Origin: Thermoanaerobacterales bacterium UBA4880
Lineage (GTDB): Bacteria; Bacillota; Thermoanaerobacteria; Thermoanaerobacterales; UBA4877
Direction: 5' to 3'
Assembly: GCA_002399285.1 (NCBI GenBank)
Contig: DHDI01000002.1
Location: 126,417 to 190,416 of the forward strand
Length of the DNA: 64,000 nucleotides
Shown: piece after piece, positions 46,875-56,089 of the stretch
How positions within the stretch are numbered: the stretch's first letter is position 1
Layout of the letters: each line of letters begins with the position of its first letter
Made by a program: the position numbers and the translations under genes
Notes under the pieces: generated by a model
Seen by the model: the letters and a program-made list of their open reading frames with translations, nothing else
Told to the model about the DNA's origin: nothing
The model's database searches: none

Positions 46875-48542
46875 ATGAAAAAACGCATTTTATGTATTTT
46901 ACTTGCCGTATTGATGTGTTTCAGTCTGGCCTCATGCGCAAGCAATCCGTCCAGCCAAAAGACGTCCGACGGCGCAGACCAGCAAAAGGGCGGGCATGTG
47001 GCGAACCTCGTAATAGGGACGACCAGCCAGCCCGAAGACACCAGCATCATGTCGCAGCAAGGTGCCTTCGGCAAATTCAACTACAACAGCATAACCTATG
47101 CAAATCTGTTTTATCCCGATAAGAACAACGATATGCAGCCCTATTTTTTAAAGAGCTATAATATCTCGAAGGACGGCAGGGAACTGAATATGACCTTCCC
47201 GACGACTGCAGTCTGGCACGACGGCAAACCGGTCACCGTGGACGACATGGTATTCACATTTAAATTCAGGCGCGACGTAATGAAGAGCAGCTCTTTGGCA
47301 AATCTGACCGACATCAAGGTAAACGGCAAGGACTCCATCACGCTCGTCTTCAGTAAGCCCGACGCCTACTACTTTGTAAAGAATGCCGGACTTACCACCT
47401 TCGTGATCCCCAAACATATCTGGGAGAACGTCAAGGATTACAGCACATATACGGGCGCTGACGCCGCCATCGGCTGCGGACCCTATAAACTGGTCAGCGT
47501 CGACAAGGATGCGGGTACCATGAAGTTTGAAGCGGTACCCCAAAACGCATTTCTCGGCGAGCTTACCGTAGATTCTATCACGCTGAAATCCTACTCCACT
47601 CAGGATGCCATGCTTATGGCTCTGGCAAACGGCGAGATAGACGTCATATATGATTACGCAGCGCCGATAAACTATACTCTTTTGGACGTGATAAAGGACA
47701 AAAAGGATATCGATCTTGGCGAGAGCAACTACAAGGGATGCAATCAGGTGACCTTCGGCATGAGCAGCGCTCCCAACACCGATCACGCATTCAGGGAAGC
47801 CGCGGTAAAGAGCTTGGATTGGGACCTGCTGCGCCAGCTGTGCAACGGCGAGTATGGAGAGATCCCGGGAAGCGGCATCATCCCGCCTTCGTGTACCGGT
47901 TATGATCCTTCTCTGTGGAAAATGTACAGGGATACCGACGAGGCGGCAAGCATCCTGGACAAGGCGGGCTATAAGGACGTTGACGGCGACGGTTTCAGGG
48001 AACTGCCCGACGGCGGCAAATTTAAGTATAAGGTCACGGCGCAGTATACCCCCAAAAAACAGGAACTGCTCAACCGTATCGGCGAGGTCCTTGTTTCCAG
48101 TCTCAAGAGCGTCGGCATCAACGCGTACTTTGATCAGGACTCACTGGTGAGTGATGAAGCTAATGAAAATATGAGGAAAAGCAGTAAATATGACATGTTT
48201 ATAGGTTACACCACCACCGGCATAGCTTCATACGATACGGCATTCTGGTACTTCCTGCCCAGAAAGGTCGTTGGGGAAATGGACGATGGTTTTGGCGATT
48301 CCTATAACAATGAGGAATTCAATAATACGTATTCTACGTTGACGAACGCTGTAAATAACGGCGAGTACATTGAAGCTGTCGGCGATCTGCAGAAATTAGT
48401 CTCCAAAGATCTCTTTGCCTTTGCGGTCTGCTGGGAAAAGTGCTTCTTCCCATACCGTACGGACAAATATACCGGCTTTGAGAACTACCCGTCCATCGGC
48501 GTAGTACATGCCGAGACGTTCTATAAACTCAGGACAAAATAA
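46875..48542 (+). CDS. Lipoprotein substrate-binding protein of an Opp/Dpp/Nik-type ABC transporter (SBP_bac_5)
   Basis: A protein of 555 aa. Lipoprotein signal with lipobox SLASC (Cys at about 21). The family 5 fold is shown by NLFYPDKNNDMQPYFLKSYN, the ISKDGRELNMTFPTTAVWHDG motif, and the FREAAVKSLDW helix. Family members bind peptides, nickel or cobalt chelates, haem or sugars. The upstream cobalamin riboswitch points to a corrinoid, cobalt or a cobalt chelate as the ligand here; this is inference. AAGGAGAT precedes the start. Confidence 0.92.
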   Translation: MKKRILCILLAVLMCFSLASCASNPSSQKTSDGADQQKGGHVANLVIGTTSQPEDTSIMSQQGAFGKFNYNSITYANLFYPDKNNDMQPYFLKSYNISKDGRELNMTFPTTAVWHDGKPVTVDDMVFTFKFRRDVMKSSSLANLTDIKVNGKDSITLVFSKPDAYYFVKNAGLTTFVIPKHIWENVKDYSTYTGADAAIGCGPYKLVSVDKDAGTMKFEAVPQNAFLGELTVDSITLKSYSTQDAMLMALANGEIDVIYDYAAPINYTLLDVIKDKKDIDLGESNYKGCNQVTFGMSSAPNTDHAFREAAVKSLDWDLLRQLCNGEYGEIPGSGIIPPSCTGYDPSLWKMYRDTDEAASILDKAGYKDVDGDGFRELPDGGKFKYKVTAQYTPKKQELLNRIGEVLVSSLKSVGINAYFDQDSLVSDEANENMRKSSKYDMFIGYTTTGIASYDTAFWYFLPRKVVGEMDDGFGDSYNNEEFNNTYSTLTNAVNNGEYIEAVGDLQKLVSKDLFAFAVCWEKCFFPYRTDKYTGFENYPSIGVVHAETFYKLRTK

Positions 48543-48561
48543 GCGGCGCTTTCAAAACAAG

Positions 48562-48599
48562 TTTGCGGGCCCGGCGAAATTTACCGCCAGGCCCGCAAG
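48562..48599 (+). promoter_or_regulatory. Strong hairpin between binding protein and permease genes
   Basis: TTGCGGGC (48563-48570) pairs with GCCCGCAA (48591-48598), with GGCG/CGCC inside. No T run follows, so it is more likely to protect the binding-protein mRNA or dampen downstream expression than to terminate fully. Confidence 0.65.
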
Positions 48600-48647
48600 A
48601 TTTATCAATGCCAAGCCTGTTTATTTGATGCGAAATCAATTATAGGG

Positions 48648-49646
48648 ATGATTCAAATGTTTCAGCGTATTTCTAAAAAAATAATCACTGCGGCCATAAC
48701 GGTCTTTATAGTTATCACAGTCAGCTTCCTGATGGTGAGATTCATGCCCGGAGACCCTCTTGTCCATCTCGTGGGACAGGAAAGATACTATGAGCTTTTA
48801 AAAGACTCCCCTGCCGAGCTCGATCGCATCGCAGAGAGGTACGGACTCAACGATACGCTTTGGCAGCAGTATCTGAGCTATCTTAAAAGCATCGTGACCC
48901 TGAATTTCGGCATAGCCTACTCCAACAATCAGCCGGTCCTTGACAACGTACTGAACAGGATGGGATGGACATTGATACTCAGCGTGCCGACGTTTATACT
49001 CGGAGGACTGTTCGGCATGGTAATAGGCGTGATCGCCGGCTGGAATCCGGGCGGCCGGTTTGACAAGATCATGACGCCGGCCATGCTTTTCTTGAATACG
49101 GTGCCCTCCAACTGCATCGGGATCATCTTCCTCGTGCTGTTTGCCTTTAAACTGGGATGGTTCCCCGTCAACGGCATGACCTCCGGCGGCCTGGAAGGCC
49201 TGGCAAAAGCCGTGGACATATTGTGGCATGCGGCGCTTCCGCTCGCATTGATGATCCTGTTCAGGACCTCGGGCAATTTTCTGCTGATGAAAAGCTCGGT
49301 CTCGCAGATCAGAAACGAGGAATATGTGACGACCGCATATTCCAAGGGATTGTCGGAGAGAAAGGTCCTCTTCCGCCATGTGGTCCGAAATGCGATGCTC
49401 CCCTTCGTTACCAGCCTCTGCATGCAGCTGGGCGACCTTACCTCGGGCTCTATGCTGCTTGAGGTGATCTTCGGATGGAACGGCATGGGCAATCTATTCT
49501 ATACCGCGGTGAACAGCCGGGATTTCCCCACGGCGCAGCTTTGCTTTATCATTTCGGCCGTATTCGTCGTGACGGGCAATCTGCTGAGCGACATCGTGAT
49601 CGCGGCGATCGACCCGCGCATAAAGGAGGGTCTGATTGAATACTAA
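48648..49646 (+). CDS. ABC transporter permease (DppB/OppB/NikB-like)
   Basis: A protein of 332 aa with about six spans. N-terminal span, MVRFMPGDPLVHLVGQERYY region, and the C-terminal EAA loop (VTTAYSKGLSERKVLFRHVV) that contacts the ATPases. An alternative start three codons later has a slightly better site. It overlaps the next permease by 11 bases. Confidence 0.93.
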   Translation: MIQMFQRISKKIITAAITVFIVITVSFLMVRFMPGDPLVHLVGQERYYELLKDSPAELDRIAERYGLNDTLWQQYLSYLKSIVTLNFGIAYSNNQPVLDNVLNRMGWTLILSVPTFILGGLFGMVIGVIAGWNPGGRFDKIMTPAMLFLNTVPSNCIGIIFLVLFAFKLGWFPVNGMTSGGLEGLAKAVDILWHAALPLALMILFRTSGNFLLMKSSVSQIRNEEYVTTAYSKGLSERKVLFRHVVRNAMLPFVTSLCMQLGDLTSGSMLLEVIFGWNGMGNLFYTAVNSRDFPTAQLCFIISAVFVVTGNLLSDIVIAAIDPRIKEGLIEY

Positions 49647-50466
49647 ATTTACCGGAGAACGCCGGCCGGTCATAAGGATGAACGCGGCGATGAAATGGGG
49701 AGCAACCATAGTGGGGCTGTTTCTCATCATCGCCGTCTTTGCACCGCTCTTGGCGCCCTACGACCCATATAAGATGGGCACTCCATATATCAAGCCGTGC
49801 GCGGAACACTGGCTGGGAACAAACGACGTGGGACAGGATCTGTTGAGCGAGATGATCTATGGTACGAGGGTCTCGCTGTTTATCGGGGTATTCACCTCTA
49901 TAATCGTAACCGTGATCTCCGCGGTTGTAGCTCTGGTTTCGGGATATTACCGGGGCCCGGCCGACAAGGTGCTCACGGCGCTGACCAACGTGGCTATGGC
50001 GCTTCCCGGTATAGCGCTTACTGTACTGCTGGTCGCATACCTGAATCCCGGAAAGCTGAGCGTCATAATTTCCATCAGCGTCACCGCATGGACAGGCACG
50101 GCGCGCATACTGCGCAGCAGAGTGATACAGCTGTGCGAGATGCCATTTATAAAAATAGAAAAGTCCATAGGGATGAACGATTTCGTCATCATGGTAAAAC
50201 ATATAATCCCCAATCTCAGGGACATCATCCTCTCCCGGGCGGCGCTGTCCGTTTCATCGGCCATGATGACCGAAGCGGGATTGAGCTTTTTAGGCTTGGG
50301 TGATTACGGCGAAAAGAGCTGGGGCAGCATACTGCATTACGCCTTTTATCAAAACGGCGTGATCAGAGGATATTATTGGTGGTATCTGCCGCCCATCCTC
50401 TGCACGTCTTTGGCTGTTCTAGGGTTTATGCTGCTCGGCTATTATGGAGCTCAAAAATGGAGTTGA
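49636..50466 (+). CDS. ABC transporter permease (DppC/OppC/NikC-like)
   Basis: A protein of 276 aa with six spans; APYDPYKMGTPYIKPCAEHW and LGTNDVGQDLLSEMIYGTRV are the characteristic OppC/NikC periplasmic-entry motifs, and the EAA region reads KIEKSIGMNDFVIMVKHIIP. It forms the channel with the other permease. Confidence 0.93.
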   Translation: MNTKFTGERRPVIRMNAAMKWGATIVGLFLIIAVFAPLLAPYDPYKMGTPYIKPCAEHWLGTNDVGQDLLSEMIYGTRVSLFIGVFTSIIVTVISAVVALVSGYYRGPADKVLTALTNVAMALPGIALTVLLVAYLNPGKLSVIISISVTAWTGTARILRSRVIQLCEMPFIKIEKSIGMNDFVIMVKHIIPNLRDIILSRAALSVSSAMMTEAGLSFLGLGDYGEKSWGSILHYAFYQNGVIRGYYWWYLPPILCTSLAVLGFMLLGYYGAQKWS

Positions 50467-50472
50467 TAAATA

Positions 50473-51411
50473 ATGCTTGAACTAAACCATGTATCGGTGG
50501 AATTCATGTCGGATAATAACGTTCTTGCCGTGGACGACGTCTCGCTGCGCCTTTTGGACGGCAGCCGGACCGCGATCATCGGCGAAACGGGGAGCGGCAA
50601 GAGCGTCCTGCTGCTTGCCATTCTAAGACTGCTGCCTCCGAATGCCGTGGTGAGCGGCAGCATCGCGGCCGACGGAGAGGACCTGTTGGCCGCGGACAGC
50701 AAACGGATGCAGCAGATCAGGGGCGGGATCATTTCCTATATCCCCCAGGGCGGCGGAGCTAGCTTGAATCCGCTGCTAAAGGTAGGATTCCAGGTCGGCG
50801 AGCCGCTGATAGAGCATAGGAAATACACTAAAAGGCAGGCCTTTGAAGCCAGTATTCCACTGTTGAGGCGGTTTAATCTGTCCCATGAGGAAGAGCTCGC
50901 ATATTCCTATCCGCATACCTTCAGCGGCGGTATGCGGCAGCGCGCCATGGTGGCTATGGGGATCGCCGCCGGTCCCAAGATCGTCCTGGCCGACGAACCC
51001 ACCAAGGGCCTGGACGAAAAACGGGTGCGGATGGTAGCAGACGCCCTTGATCTCATAGAGGATGAAACCCTCCTGTGCGTTACCCACGACATCAACTTCG
51101 CCAAATCGGTCGGCCGGGACATATGCGTAATGTACGCGGCCCAGCAGGTAGAATTCGGAGATTCGAAGGAAGTCATAGGTCATCCCCTCCATCCCTACAC
51201 GCGGAACATGATGGCCGCGATGCCGGAAAACGGAATGAGATATCAAGAGTCGGGCTTTGCCCCCTCCCACGACAGCTATACCGACGAAGCCGGCGGCTGC
51301 CGGTACTTAAACAGATGCAGAGAGCACATGGAAAGATGTGCGGTCACGCCGCCATTGTTTGATATAAACGGACATAAAGTGAGATGTTGGAAATATGCTT
51401 CTTCAAACTGA
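50473..51411 (+). CDS. ABC transporter ATP-binding protein (DppD/OppD/NikD-like)
   Basis: A protein of 312 aa. Walker A GETGSGKS, signature FSGGMRQRAMVAMGIA, Walker B IVLADEPTKGLD, and the C-terminal oligopeptide-type extension with GCRYLNRCREHMERC, which in OppD/DppD homologues can hold an Fe-S cluster. It overlaps the next ATPase gene by 17 bases. Confidence 0.93.
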   Translation: MLELNHVSVEFMSDNNVLAVDDVSLRLLDGSRTAIIGETGSGKSVLLLAILRLLPPNAVVSGSIAADGEDLLAADSKRMQQIRGGIISYIPQGGGASLNPLLKVGFQVGEPLIEHRKYTKRQAFEASIPLLRRFNLSHEEELAYSYPHTFSGGMRQRAMVAMGIAAGPKIVLADEPTKGLDEKRVRMVADALDLIEDETLLCVTHDINFAKSVGRDICVMYAAQQVEFGDSKEVIGHPLHPYTRNMMAAMPENGMRYQESGFAPSHDSYTDEAGGCRYLNRCREHMERCAVTPPLFDINGHKVRCWKYASSN

Positions 51412-52072
51412 TAAACTTACAAAAAAATATACCGGTTCCCACGGACTCACTGCCGTCAGCGAAGCCTGCATTTCACTTGACAGCGGCGAAACGGTCGGCC
51501 TGTTCGGAGAGAGCGGAAGCGGAAAATCTACGCTGGGACAGATGATAGCAGGCCTTCTCAAACCCACGTCGGGCAGTATCTATCTTGATGGGAAGGAAAT
51601 ACGCATGCCCTATCGCGGAAGCTGCCGACGGCAGATACAGATCCTCTTCCAGCATCCCGAGACGTCGTTCAATCCCGCTCTGACTCTGATCAAAAACATG
51701 ACGGAGCCATACTCGATCTATTCCCTGCCCTGCTCCTATGAAAGTCTGCTTAATGATCTTTCAAATTATGGATTATATGAGGAGCATCTCTATAGAACGC
51801 CATCCCAACTCAGCGGCGGAGAGCTGCAGAGGGCCGCGCTTGCGCGGATACTTACGATCGAGCCCAAGGTGATAGTACTGGATGAGCCGACAAGCATGCT
51901 TGACGTCATCACTCAGGCCCAGATCATGAATCTGCTGAAGGAATATCAGGACAAGCACGGCACGGCCTATATCTTGATATCGCACAACAGGGTGCTCTGT
52001 GAAAGGACCTGCGACAGGATATATAATGTGGAAAAAGGGATTTTTACCGAAGAAAAATCCCTTTCCGTTTAA
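51395..52072 (+). CDS. ABC transporter ATP-binding protein (OppF/NikE-like)
   Basis: A protein of 225 aa. Walker A GESGSGKS, Q-loop around ILFQHPETSFNPALT, signature LSGGELQRAALARIL, Walker B VIVLDEPTSMLD. It lacks the C-terminal extension of OppF, as in NikE-type proteins. A GGGATTTTT ... AAAAATCCC hairpin at the stop can act as terminator of the operon. Confidence 0.93.
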   Translation: MLLQTDKLTKKYTGSHGLTAVSEACISLDSGETVGLFGESGSGKSTLGQMIAGLLKPTSGSIYLDGKEIRMPYRGSCRRQIQILFQHPETSFNPALTLIKNMTEPYSIYSLPCSYESLLNDLSNYGLYEEHLYRTPSQLSGGELQRAALARILTIEPKVIVLDEPTSMLDVITQAQIMNLLKEYQDKHGTAYILISHNRVLCERTCDRIYNVEKGIFTEEKSLSV

Positions 52073-52077
52073 AACAG

Positions 52078-53430
52078 TTATTTATTTTTTATCTGCCACT
52101 CCGCAGGAATGACCGCGATCCAAACGGAAGGAGCACCAATAGCGGTTTGCCGGAAAACATAATATGGCCGGGGCAAGCCGTCGTTGGCGCTTAATGTATA
52201 TACATTCTCATATCCGTTTACCGCAATAAAAGCAGATGACATATCGGGGGTAAAATTCTCCGGTAGCTGGTTTTCCACTGGAACAACCGCGGTCACCTTA
52301 TCTTGTTCGTCAATGATGATACGTTTGACCAGAACGGGATCTCCGGCTTCATCGCAGGGATTATAGGCGTCCTGCTCTTTGCCTGTCCCGATAAAAACCG
52401 CTTCTTTTTCTCCGTAATAGCTTTTAGGGTCATATATACCATGTACATTACTACCGTCCACCCCAACGGCAGCCGCCGGTGTGACAAATGCCGTTAAAAT
52501 TGTCCCCAAAACCAAAGCAAAGGCTATGGTCTTCCCGAGAAGTGTCGTTGTTTTCATTTTCATAATTGCATTTATCCTTTCTTCAATAGAATATTTGCTG
52601 AAATTGTTTACAAACGGAACCGGCATGCTCTTCCTTTCTTCCAACCCTATAAGCGTCATGGCATAAGATTGCTTCACCGTTTCCCCGAATGTCCGCACCA
52701 CGGTTTCATCACAGGATAGTTCGATGTCGCGGTTTGCCAGCACATACGTCACCCATACCAGAGGATTAAACCAGTGTACGCATACGGCGGCGGTCAGCGC
52801 CAGTTTTGCCGGCATATCGAAGTGCCGTATATGAGTAAACTCATGAGTGAGGACGTACCGCAGTCTTGTTTCATCTTCCCAATCTGTTTTCTTGGGGAGA
52901 AGCACCACGGGCCGGAATACGCCATAGGTAAGCGGGGCCTTGATGCGGTCGCTTTGGCGTATCTGCACAGGCCGTCGTAAGGGATGTTCCCGCAGCCAGC
53001 TAGCTATGTAGTCGTTTTCGACCGGCAGGGACATCCTGAACTCCCTGCAGCACTTGATATAGGCCGCGATAAAAAACAGCCCGCAGGCGCACATTCCAAT
53101 AAGCCAGATAACCTTTACCAGCGGCATGGGTACAGCCGCAGCGTTGGTTTTCGTAAGTTCTTCCATACCGGGAATATTCACAAAACCCGGGATGCCATGT
53201 ATCTTTGAAGATGCGGCTGTCCTTCGATCAAATATGCTCTTTGCCATATCCATTCCCGGAAAAAAGCTGAAACGCGGCGAGACGGAAAACGGTATGAGCA
53301 AGCGGCAAACCACAACGCCCCACAGGGCAGTGAACATCTTTTTGGGCAGCCTGTACAGCGTAAGGGCGCGGATGATCACGACCGCCACAATCAGAACGGA
53401 CGCAGAAAGGCTCATCTGCAAAACATCCAC
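52078..53430 (-). CDS. BlaR1/MecR1-like membrane metallopeptidase (M56) without a penicillin-binding domain
   Basis: About 450 aa; the GTG at 53430 is preferred because AGTGAGG lies eight bases upstream. Four spans, a cytosolic zinc protease domain with LTHEFTHIRHFD (HExxH) and a following DIELSCDETVVRTFG helix. The extracellular C-terminal part (about 310-450) is short and shows no SxxK or KTG motifs of the beta-lactam sensor of BlaR1. It probably senses another cell-envelope signal and cleaves the BlaI-like repressor encoded upstream. Confidence 0.88.
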   Translation of the reverse strand: MDVLQMSLSASVLIVAVVIIRALTLYRLPKKMFTALWGVVVCRLLIPFSVSPRFSFFPGMDMAKSIFDRRTAASSKIHGIPGFVNIPGMEELTKTNAAAVPMPLVKVIWLIGMCACGLFFIAAYIKCCREFRMSLPVENDYIASWLREHPLRRPVQIRQSDRIKAPLTYGVFRPVVLLPKKTDWEDETRLRYVLTHEFTHIRHFDMPAKLALTAAVCVHWFNPLVWVTYVLANRDIELSCDETVVRTFGETVKQSYAMTLIGLEERKSMPVPFVNNFSKYSIEERINAIMKMKTTTLLGKTIAFALVLGTILTAFVTPAAAVGVDGSNVHGIYDPKSYYGEKEAVFIGTGKEQDAYNPCDEAGDPVLVKRIIIDEQDKVTAVVPVENQLPENFTPDMSSAFIAVNGYENVYTLSANDGLPRPYYVFRQTAIGAPSVWIAVIPAEWQIKNK

Positions 53431-53440
53431 GGCTATCACC

Positions 53441-53800
53441 TCACTTTAAGTTATCGACGATCTGTTTCAACTTTTCGATCTCCTCTGCGGACAGGCTTCT
53501 GCTGTTCAAAAGGGAAGCAAAAAGCAAATCCGCAGAACCGTCAAACATCTTGTTTATCAATTCCGTGGTCTCCTGTTCCTGCACCTGTTCCTTGGGGATC
53601 AAGGCATGGCAGAGAAAGTTGGGCTCTCTGCGTTCGATCGCGCCCTTGCCTATGCACCTTTTGATGAGCGTATAGGTAGTGTTCATGTTCCAGCCTACGC
53701 TCTCTTTGAGAATATCCGAAATTCTTTTGGCCGTCATATCGCCCTCCTTCCAAAGAACGTCCATGACTTTCAATTCTGAATCGTACAGTTTGATTTCTAT
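53441..53800 (-). CDS. BlaI/MecI-family repressor
   Basis: About 119 aa if read from the family start MEIKLYDSELKVMDVLWKEG; here the first codon is ATA (53798-53800), with AGAGGGTG upstream. A TTG at 53773 is the next possible start but would remove the first helix. The winged helix reads MTAKRISDILKESVGWNMNT with TYTLIKRCIGKGAIERRE; the C-terminal dimer domain follows. Regulates its own operon with the M56 gene through two operators upstream. Confidence 0.87.
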   Translation of the reverse strand: MEIKLYDSELKVMDVLWKEGDMTAKRISDILKESVGWNMNTTYTLIKRCIGKGAIERREPNFLCHALIPKEQVQEQETTELINKMFDGSADLLFASLLNSRSLSAEEIEKLKQIVDNLK

Positions 53801-53814
53801 GTTAACACCCTCTC

Positions 53815-53860
53815 ACTACCGCGGTAGTTTTTATTGATACTTTCATACTACCACAGTAGT
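53815..53860. promoter_or_regulatory. Two BlaI-type operators
   Basis: ACTACCGCGGTAGT at 53815-53828 (perfect palindrome) and ACTACCACAGTAGT at 53847-53860, 32 bases apart, immediately upstream of the repressor gene. They have the ACTAC-N4-GTAGT form of BlaI/MecI sites. Confidence 0.85.
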
Positions 53861-53869
53861 TTAAAATTA

Positions 53870-54202
53870 TCAATAATACCAGAGCATTATTTGAAAATAT
53901 TTCTGCCGGCATAGTTTTATTTCAGAACTGCCGAATCTCCCCACGGGCACTCTGTCGGACAAAAGGCCGGTAAACATCTTCAAATAGGTAGGCAGTCCCG
54001 AAAGCGCGGTAACAGTGGCAATTGTTGCATAATCAAGTTTGAACACATTAGTGGTATAATAAACTACATAGACCTGAAGGCCCGCGACGTAAATGCCCTG
54101 CAAAATGTAGAAAAGTCCCTCGACATAGAAAAAATAATTCCTGAAATTACGCCGTTTTCTTTCATCCAGCGTTAATTGCACATCCTGATCGGAAGTTTCC
54201 AT
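53870..54202 (-). pseudogene. Truncated MFS transporter
   Basis: The first about 90 residues carry the N-terminal two spans of an MFS permease and the loop motif LSDRVPVGRFG, after which the sequence turns into unrelated codons and stops at 110 aa. A complete transporter has 12 spans and more than 400 aa. It was probably the partner transporter of an aminobenzoyl-glutamate-type hydrolase, whose fragment lies just upstream. Confidence 0.75.
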
Positions 54203-54254
54203 GACCTTTACCTCCTTTTATTTAATAAAACCATAGAGTCTTATTCGGGATCGC

Positions 54255-54410
54255 ATTGCTCAGACTTTGACGAAGCCGGTCTCCGCTTAGTATTTCGCAG
54301 TCATGGCCATACCCTTGGCAATTTTTTTATTCACTGGTAAACATCTTCTATCTGCTTCGTATTTACACCCGGATCAGATAGAGCCTACGGTCATTCCGTG
54401 TCCGTATGAT
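54255..54410 (-). pseudogene. Decayed fragment of an abgB-like gene
   Basis: The DNA aligns by eye with 55000-55105 of the intact neighbour: ATGGCCAT, CCCTTGGC, GGTAAA and CCGGATCAGATAGAGC match in order with small changes and indels between. No open frame remains. It is a leftover of a second copy of the hydrolase. Confidence 0.65.
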
Positions 54411-54426
54411 AATATTATGAAAGGGC

Positions 54427-55869
54427 TTACAGCTCGCTGATCGCACGTGGTTTAACGTCGTCGGGGATGGGGCAGACGTATTTCTTTCCGTTCAGACGGC
54501 GGGTGTATTCCTCCTTAGCGGCTTTGATCAGGCTGTCATCCTCAAGAAGGTCGACGGCAGCTCCGGCCATCACCTGGGCGGCATAGATGAGTCCCTTGTG
54601 AGCGACCTCGCTGCGGCCGATCGACACCGTCTGCCATGTGTGCGCCGACGATTTTACGGTCCAGCAAGTTACGCCGATTTGCGCCGTGGGAACATTCCAG
54701 CTGACGTCGCCTACATCGCTGGAACCCGGGGCTACCTTGATATCGCGCTTGGGATCAAAGGGAAGTACCTCTGTAAAAAGAGCCTGCCCGGCCATTTTTG
54801 CCTCAAGAACCTCCGCTTCCGCTTCCGTCACACTGGTGCCAGTCTCCAGATTGGGCATATTGGTCAGCGTGGCATCCAGCGCCCTTCCCAAGGCCAGGTC
54901 TTCACCGCTGTAAACGATGGGCGGCGCCGCGAGGAGGTTTTGGTAAAGCACCGCGCTCAAGGTCCTGTTGGGAAGCATGTTCGCGCAGGATTTGATGAAT
55001 TCGATCTCCACTTCGGTCTCCGTGGCCATGGCCATGCCCTTGGCGATCTTATTGATGCGCTGGTAAATGTCCTCCACCTGTTCCATCTTAGGGGCCCGGA
55101 TCAGATAGAGCACCTCGGCCTTGGGCTGCACGACATTGGGAGAAAAACCCCCTGCATCCGTGATGGCATAGTGGATGCGGGCTTCCTGCTCAACGTGCTC
55201 CCGCAGAAACTGTACGCCCACGTTCATCAGCTCCACCGCATCGAGGGCGCTGCGGCCATTCTGTGGAGCAGCCGCAGCGTGGGCTGCGCGTCCCTTGAAT
55301 TTGTAAAGGACCTGGTAATTGGCAAGGAAGCCGTTGTCCGCAACGGTGTTGAAGTTGGCAGGATGCCAGGTAAGGGCAATATCAACGCCGTCAAAGACGC
55401 CTCCACGGGCCATAAAGGCCTTGCCGGAGCCGCCTTCTTCTCCCGGGCAGCCAAAATATTTTACGGTTCCCTGCTTCCCGCTTCTCTCCATATATTCCTT
55501 AAAGGCAACGGCAGCCGCCAAGGAACCGGCGCCGAGGATATTGTGACCGCAGCCGTGGCCGTTCCCTCCGGCGCAGACAGGCTTCCGCTCGGCAGCACCG
55601 GCTTCCTGACTCAGGCCGGAAAGGGCATCGAACTCGCCGAGGAAGCCGATCACCGGATAACCTGACCCCCAGGTACCGACGAATGCCGTGGGGATCTCCG
55701 CCACGCCCTCTTCCACGCTAAAGCCGAAACGCTCCAGCGTTTCACAGATGCAGTCCATCGACTTAAATTCCTGGAAAGCGGTTTCGGCATAGTCCCAGAC
55801 ATGATCGCTCACATCATTGAATACCGCCCGGTTTTCCTCAAGGAATTCATACACTTGCTTTTTTTCCAT
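54427..55869 (-). CDS. abgB: M20-family amidohydrolase, AbgB-like (p-aminobenzoyl-glutamate hydrolase type)
   Basis: A protein of 480 aa. Zinc-binding pattern: GEFDAL, NGHGCGHN, GCPGEEGGSGKAFM and DIALTWHPA, with the late GSSDVGDVSWNVPT carrying the final ligand motif. The lid domain is at about 210-330. This matches AbgB, which with AbgA cleaves aminobenzoyl-glutamate from folate breakdown; single-subunit homologues act on other N-acyl amino acids. No AbgA is adjacent. It is transcribed divergently from a LysR gene that probably controls it. Confidence 0.85.
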   Translation of the reverse strand: MEKKQVYEFLEENRAVFNDVSDHVWDYAETAFQEFKSMDCICETLERFGFSVEEGVAEIPTAFVGTWGSGYPVIGFLGEFDALSGLSQEAGAAERKPVCAGGNGHGCGHNILGAGSLAAAVAFKEYMERSGKQGTVKYFGCPGEEGGSGKAFMARGGVFDGVDIALTWHPANFNTVADNGFLANYQVLYKFKGRAAHAAAAPQNGRSALDAVELMNVGVQFLREHVEQEARIHYAITDAGGFSPNVVQPKAEVLYLIRAPKMEQVEDIYQRINKIAKGMAMATETEVEIEFIKSCANMLPNRTLSAVLYQNLLAAPPIVYSGEDLALGRALDATLTNMPNLETGTSVTEAEAEVLEAKMAGQALFTEVLPFDPKRDIKVAPGSSDVGDVSWNVPTAQIGVTCWTVKSSAHTWQTVSIGRSEVAHKGLIYAAQVMAGAAVDLLEDDSLIKAAKEEYTRRLNGKKYVCPIPDDVKPRAISEL

Positions 55870-56089
55870 AAAAACGTCCTCCTCTTTTAAGTTTTAAACA
55901 AAATACGCAAAAGAAGAAGGGAAAACCACTTCTTCCTATTAAAGTTTTATCATAAAAGCGCAGGATTTCTCAGCTATGAAATCGTATATCCCGGTATTCG
56001 ATTTTACTTATAGCTGATTTTGTGATATAATTCATTAAAATCAGATTTATAAATTAAAGTTAGATTTAACAACTTATGGAGGTGGCTCT
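55870..56089. promoter_or_regulatory. Divergent control region between abgB-like and LysR genes
   Basis: A 220-base AT-rich region. TATAAT lies at 56027-56032 on the plus strand for the regulator, and short ATTTT/AAAAT dyads surround it, as for LysR sites, but I cannot single out the T-N11-A box with certainty. Confidence 0.45.

Noticed and set aside
47148..47786. Open frame of 212 codons on the minus strand
   Set aside because: Shadow of the substrate-binding protein gene; composition rich in His/Val/Gly/Asp as expected for antisense reading.
54598..55665. Open frame of 355 codons on the plus strand
   Set aside because: It lies wholly opposite the abgB-like gene, whose motifs and length are convincing; the long frame is a codon-usage shadow.
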